This document shows, one piece after another, positions 60,873 to 64,000 of a stretch of DNA of 64,000 nt. The position numbers and the translations under genes are program-made. This DNA comes from Thermosporothrix hazakensis (GTDB lineage: Bacteria; Chloroflexota; Ktedonobacteria; Ktedonobacterales; Ktedonobacteraceae), in contig NZ_QKUF01000011.1 of the NCBI RefSeq assembly GCF_003253565.1, positions 124,001-188,000 on the forward strand, given 5' to 3'. Position 1 is the stretch's first letter. Each line of letters starts with the position of its first letter. The notes under the pieces were generated by a model that had not been told where the DNA came from, ran no database searches, and saw only the letters and a list, made by a program, of their open reading frames with translations.

Positions 60873-62093
60873 ATGGAACAAAAAGCAGCATTTCCCTATC
60901 AGATTGATCGCGCTATTGAACATGCATTACGGGAAATGGATGGCATACCGGTGCGCGCCTTCGGGCTGCTCTACCCGCTCTGGATGGTCGAGATTGCGGC
61001 ACAGGAAGATGAGAAGCGCCCCTACGCTCTGATCGAGCGCTTTCTTGTGAGAGGGCTGTATGAGGCGCGGCTTCAGACGGTGGAAGAGCTGGTTGCTTTC
61101 TTTGGCCTCAGTTCTGCTCTCGTGCTGAAGATCCTGCGCTTTCTTGAAACGATTCAGCATGTGAAGCAGGTAGAGGGTGGGCGCTGGATCTTAACGGAGA
61201 CTGGCATTCAGTCTTTTTGCAGTGGCATGAAACGAGTCAGGCAGCAGAAAAGCCAATATCTGTATTTTGATGGAATCTGCTCTCGCCCGTTGCTTCAGGA
61301 GCACTATACGAACAAGCTGCGCATTCTGACGGATAGAGAGGCTGGACAGCTCGCCTCTGGTTCTACGATTGGCTTTCGCTTCTATCGGCTCTCGCTTCCC
61401 GTTACGTGGGATGCGCAGGCGTTGACTGATCTGGAACACCACCCTGATCGTGGGCGGTATAATCTGCCTTCCACAATCCACAGTGTGACTGCCATCAGCA
61501 ATACACTGGCCTATCTCCCGATGTATATTATCGAGACGAGGCGGCGTGCCGTGTCGTACTATCTGGCCTATACCCATGTCAAAGAGCTGCGAGACCCGTT
61601 TTTTGAACGTCTGGTGAATGAAACCGAGAGAATACGACGTAGCTTCCATGCGATGCAGCATGAAACGAAGCTGGCCGAATTGTGGACGCGCTGGCTCATC
61701 AGCAAGGATCTGGCCTATCTCACTCCACGCCAGACGCCTGAGGGGATATGGCGTGTGGTGCTTCCGGATTCCCTGTTTCGCTCTTCGACGTTTTCATTTC
61801 GCTCGATTGGCTCCTTTCACAAAGAGCGGGGCTACTTCTTGCAACTCTGGTGTCACAATGAAGCGTTTCGACGCCGGGCGATCTTTGAGCGAGCGATGCA
61901 ACTCTTAAAGAAGAAAACGCTGGATTGCACCTACATGGAAGAGCTGCTTCAGCGCTGGTCACAGTTGCTCGATGTGCAACCGGTAAAACTGGATGAGTTG
62001 CGTGTCTGGCTGCAAAAACAGGGTGATGGTGTGAAGTTGCTGCAAAAGCTGCTATCAAGGCGAGAAGAGAAACAGCCTGATGCTGCTTTCTAG
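60873..62093 (+). CDS. Uncharacterised 406-aa protein with winged-helix-like N-terminus
   Basis: The ATG at 60873 has AGGAGG 8 bases upstream and follows the helicase stop by 2 bases. Residues 25-110 (FLVRGLYEARLQTVEELVAF, then LKILRFLETIQHVKQV, then GRWILTETG) look like a winged helix. The rest is alpha/beta with many aromatic and basic residues, and I do not recognise it. By position it works with the helicase. Its last 4 bases overlap a small gene on the other strand. Confidence 0.65.
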   Translation: MEQKAAFPYQIDRAIEHALREMDGIPVRAFGLLYPLWMVEIAAQEDEKRPYALIERFLVRGLYEARLQTVEELVAFFGLSSALVLKILRFLETIQHVKQVEGGRWILTETGIQSFCSGMKRVRQQKSQYLYFDGICSRPLLQEHYTNKLRILTDREAGQLASGSTIGFRFYRLSLPVTWDAQALTDLEHHPDRGRYNLPSTIHSVTAISNTLAYLPMYIIETRRRAVSYYLAYTHVKELRDPFFERLVNETERIRRSFHAMQHETKLAELWTRWLISKDLAYLTPRQTPEGIWRVVLPDSLFRSSTFSFRSIGSFHKERGYFLQLWCHNEAFRRRAIFERAMQLLKKKTLDCTYMEELLQRWSQLLDVQPVKLDELRVWLQKQGDGVKLLQKLLSRREEKQPDAAF

Positions 62094-62365
62094 AGCCGTT
62101 GCAAGCTGCGCAGCCATTCCTCGCCGGTGTAATCGGTATTTGCATTGATCGCGTACTCATAGGCAGCTATCAACTGCTCAATGTTGTACTCATTGAGGTC
62201 ATGAATACTTTTGATCTCTGGATACGTGGTGTCCAGCCAGGCGATGAAGTCACTCACCAGGAAAGTTGGAACGAGCCTCAAGCCTTTTGGTGGCTGAGGT
62301 TTGGTGAAGTCAGTGCTGGCGAAGAGGGCTTCTTCCTCTTCCTCAAAATGATCAGGGTCGTACAT
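62090..62365 (-). CDS. Small acidic protein on the opposite strand (91 aa)
   Basis: An acidic protein (DPDHFEEEEEALFAS start) with a helical C-terminus (FIAWLDTTYPEIKSIHDLNE). Start 62365 has GAGG 6 bases upstream. It is convergent with the 406-aa gene (4-base overlap) and divergent from the nuclease gene. An inhibitor or DNA-mimic role for the neighbouring nuclease is a guess from charge and place only. Confidence 0.5.
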   Translation of the reverse strand: MYDPDHFEEEEEALFASTDFTKPQPPKGLRLVPTFLVSDFIAWLDTTYPEIKSIHDLNEYNIEQLIAAYEYAINANTDYTGEEWLRSLQRL

Positions 62366-62464
62366 GGCATGCCTCACAGTGCTTTGCTAGAAAAACAGGT
62401 CAACATCAGTTTTTAGTATATATCTCTTGCTTTGTTGAGTCAATAGGGTAAAAGGAGTGCCAGG

Positions 62465-63913
62465 ATGGAAGATCGATTCGCGCTCTATGAGCGGGGTTTA
62501 CGCTGTTTACAGGAAGCATTGGGCCTTGATGATCCGCAGTATGATGATATTATGATCTATAAAAGTCGTTTGCTCCTCGGTATTCAGGAAGTGCGTCTCT
62601 ATAGATCACCTGAGGGAAATGCTGAAATACTGCGTGTTATACATCAATTAAGTATGATGTGTAAGAAGCGCTTTCAGATGGACTTTGAAGACTGGTGCAT
62701 CCAGTGTGTCGAGAAAGAAGTGCAGGAGGTGCAGCAGAGTGGGTTCCCCTCTATTGGTGACTGGAAGGTGCTCCAGAGCGAGCAGCTACAACACTTCTTA
62801 CGCAAAATGCTGGCCCGACAGGGGATCCATCTTCAATCGCGGAAAGCGCCACCGAAAGAAGATCCAATTGCGCGCTATAAGAGTATCCCCCTGCATGCCT
62901 ATCCGCTGTATAGCTCTCAGGATCCGGACTTTCTGGCGTACATCAAGATGCACTGGGACGCGGTGGAAGGGCTTTCCAATAATGTCTATGACCTCCATAT
63001 TAGCCAGGCGCAGTTATGCGGCGAAGAAAATGGATATGATGTAATGGAGTTCTCATATATCGTGAAGCGCACGGGGTTTGAGGCGTATTCGTTGCTTCCC
63101 GGCTTGCTGTTCTGGGATAAACAATGGAACTGGGAATTTGTGTCCTTCAAAGATAAGACTGATGGACGAGACATGACCTATGTCTGGCGTTTGCTTTTCG
63201 AGCACTTGAGAAAAAGTCCGACAATAGCGACGGTTCGCAAGGTCAACGCGCTGCTTCAGAGAGAAGTGCATTCCTCGGGGATGAATGATCTGGCCCTTGA
63301 AAAGAAGCTGGTACAGTATAGCAGTGTTCCTCTGGCCGACCTCCTGTCGCACAATGGAACAGCAGGCAGTGCGAAAGGTTCCCGGGCAGACAAGGGAGCC
63401 CAATTGATACAGGAGTTGAAACGGCTGCCGAGCGGCGATGGGCCTGCATATGAGCGGCTGGTTCAACGCATACTGACCTTCTGTTTCGAAGATGAGTTCA
63501 GTCCTTTTCAGCTCAGGCAGCAGGTTGGGACCTCTCACAAGAAACGAAGAAGAGATTTTATCATTGACAATAAAGGGGCGATCCTTGAATTCTGGCGGAC
63601 ACTCAAGTATCGGAGAGGGGTTGAGCAGATCCTGTTTGATGCCAAGAACTATAAACATCCGATGTGCTACAGCGAAATCACCGGGACCTTGCGCTATTTA
63701 CGCAACGAGATATTTGGAAACTTCATGATCTTTCTTTCACGTCAGGGAATAAAGGACTATGAGGAATTACTTGAAGATTACAGACAAGAGAGACGAGTAG
63801 TGCTTTTCCTCAAAGATATGGATGTGATCGATATGATCGAGCAAAAGCGGCAGGGAGAAATTGCCAGCACTATTCTCCAGGACAAATATGACCAGTTTTG
63901 TTTGCTGACATAA
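62465..63913 (+). CDS. Predicted effector nuclease: helical N-terminal domain plus PD-(D/E)XK domain
   Basis: 482 aa. Residues 1-80 are helical (YERGLRCLQEALGLDD, then MMCKKRFQMDFEDWC) and resemble effector-associated domains. The C-terminal part carries an Mrr-like restriction-endonuclease pattern: Glu330 (GPAYERLV), Asp364 (RRRDFII) and Asp392-x-Lys394 (FDAKNYK), then a helix and FMIFLSRQG. I infer a DNA- or RNA-cutting effector. The middle (90-300) is unassigned. It stands last in the island and has its own start region. Confidence 0.75.
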   Translation: MEDRFALYERGLRCLQEALGLDDPQYDDIMIYKSRLLLGIQEVRLYRSPEGNAEILRVIHQLSMMCKKRFQMDFEDWCIQCVEKEVQEVQQSGFPSIGDWKVLQSEQLQHFLRKMLARQGIHLQSRKAPPKEDPIARYKSIPLHAYPLYSSQDPDFLAYIKMHWDAVEGLSNNVYDLHISQAQLCGEENGYDVMEFSYIVKRTGFEAYSLLPGLLFWDKQWNWEFVSFKDKTDGRDMTYVWRLLFEHLRKSPTIATVRKVNALLQREVHSSGMNDLALEKKLVQYSSVPLADLLSHNGTAGSAKGSRADKGAQLIQELKRLPSGDGPAYERLVQRILTFCFEDEFSPFQLRQQVGTSHKKRRRDFIIDNKGAILEFWRTLKYRRGVEQILFDAKNYKHPMCYSEITGTLRYLRNEIFGNFMIFLSRQGIKDYEELLEDYRQERRVVLFLKDMDVIDMIEQKRQGEIASTILQDKYDQFCLLT

Positions 63914-64000
63914 GTTCATGGTGGCAGAAATGGGTAATCCCATATAGGTGGTGACAGTTTTTGTACAGGGTGTTATAAATGCGATGCATGGCTTCAGGCG
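63914..64000. other. Window edge, unassigned
   Basis: No gene visible. GTGACAGTTTTTGTACA looks somewhat like an IS end, but too little sequence is left to tell. Confidence 0.2.

Noticed and set aside
63930..64000. Insertion-sequence end
   Set aside because: The string is suggestive but the window ends before any transposase or partner repeat.
1..64000. CRISPR arrays, rRNA and tRNA genes
   Set aside because: No regularly spaced short repeats and no conserved rRNA or tRNA segments were seen.

Overview
This 64 kb window looks like part of a chromosome from a Ktedonobacteria-like member of the Chloroflexota (inference). The supporting signs are mid-range GC, many TetR/MerR/ArsR one-component regulators each beside one or two metabolic genes, two cytochrome P450s, a multidomain GH9 cellulase with CBM3/Ig/CBM2 modules, Ycf48-like lipoproteins, a decayed MalT/LuxR regulator, LRR proteins and a very large multi-gene NTPase/caspase island. 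I see no rRNA, tRNA or CRISPR array.

Region 1 (1-39 kb) is an accessory metabolic and regulatory patchwork. In order it holds: an AraC regulator (cut by the window edge) with a VOC protein; a TetR gene with a textbook self-operator; a CYP152 fatty-acid peroxygenase convergent with an NCS1 permease; TetR/MFS; an aldo-keto reductase, a maltose-acetyltransferase-type protein and threonine ammonia-lyase; an alpha/beta hydrolase, a VOC protein and two divergent MerR genes; an LRR gene split by an IS200/IS605-type TnpB element; a promoter with a perfect-armed operator and a long structured leader before a membrane protein; S41 peptidase/ArsR; GH9 cellulase; UlaG-like hydrolase; GH1 glucosidase; a V8-like protease; a TetR-controlled DrrAB-type ABC exporter; and a P450 with a broken ferredoxin. 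Gene decay is common here: GIY-YIG, trypsin-like, DinB, Ser/Thr kinase, LuxR, LRR and ferredoxin remnants can all be read.

Region 2 (39.2-63.9 kb) is a dense island of apparently intact large genes that I judge to be one or more NTP-dependent conflict/stress systems. Two zinc-ribbon P-loop GTPases of the Double-GTPase type flank a divergent promoter region. One lies downstream of a 1006-aa protein (J-like segments, double zinc ribbon, FN3-like repeats). The other leads an operon with a 1059-aa GAP1-like protein and a two-gene membrane complex (2-TM plus long coiled coil; MotB/ZorB-like subunit with an intramembrane Asp). Convergent to this is a grpE - dnaK - dnaK::vWA operon. Then follow a small helical adaptor-like protein, a caspase-like protease fused to a dead kinase, an SF1 helicase with a hydrophobic segment inside a coiled-coil insertion, a winged-helix-like protein, a small acidic protein on the other strand and a PD-(D/E)XK nuclease with a helical N-terminal domain.

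Working model (inference): GTPase/GAP1 and Hsp70/vWA modules sense or gate a stress signal, possibly at the membrane through the stator-like pair. The caspase, helicase and nuclease act as effectors. The combination of Hsp70, vWA, GTPases, a stator-like pair, a caspase and a nuclease in one stretch is the most interesting feature of the window.
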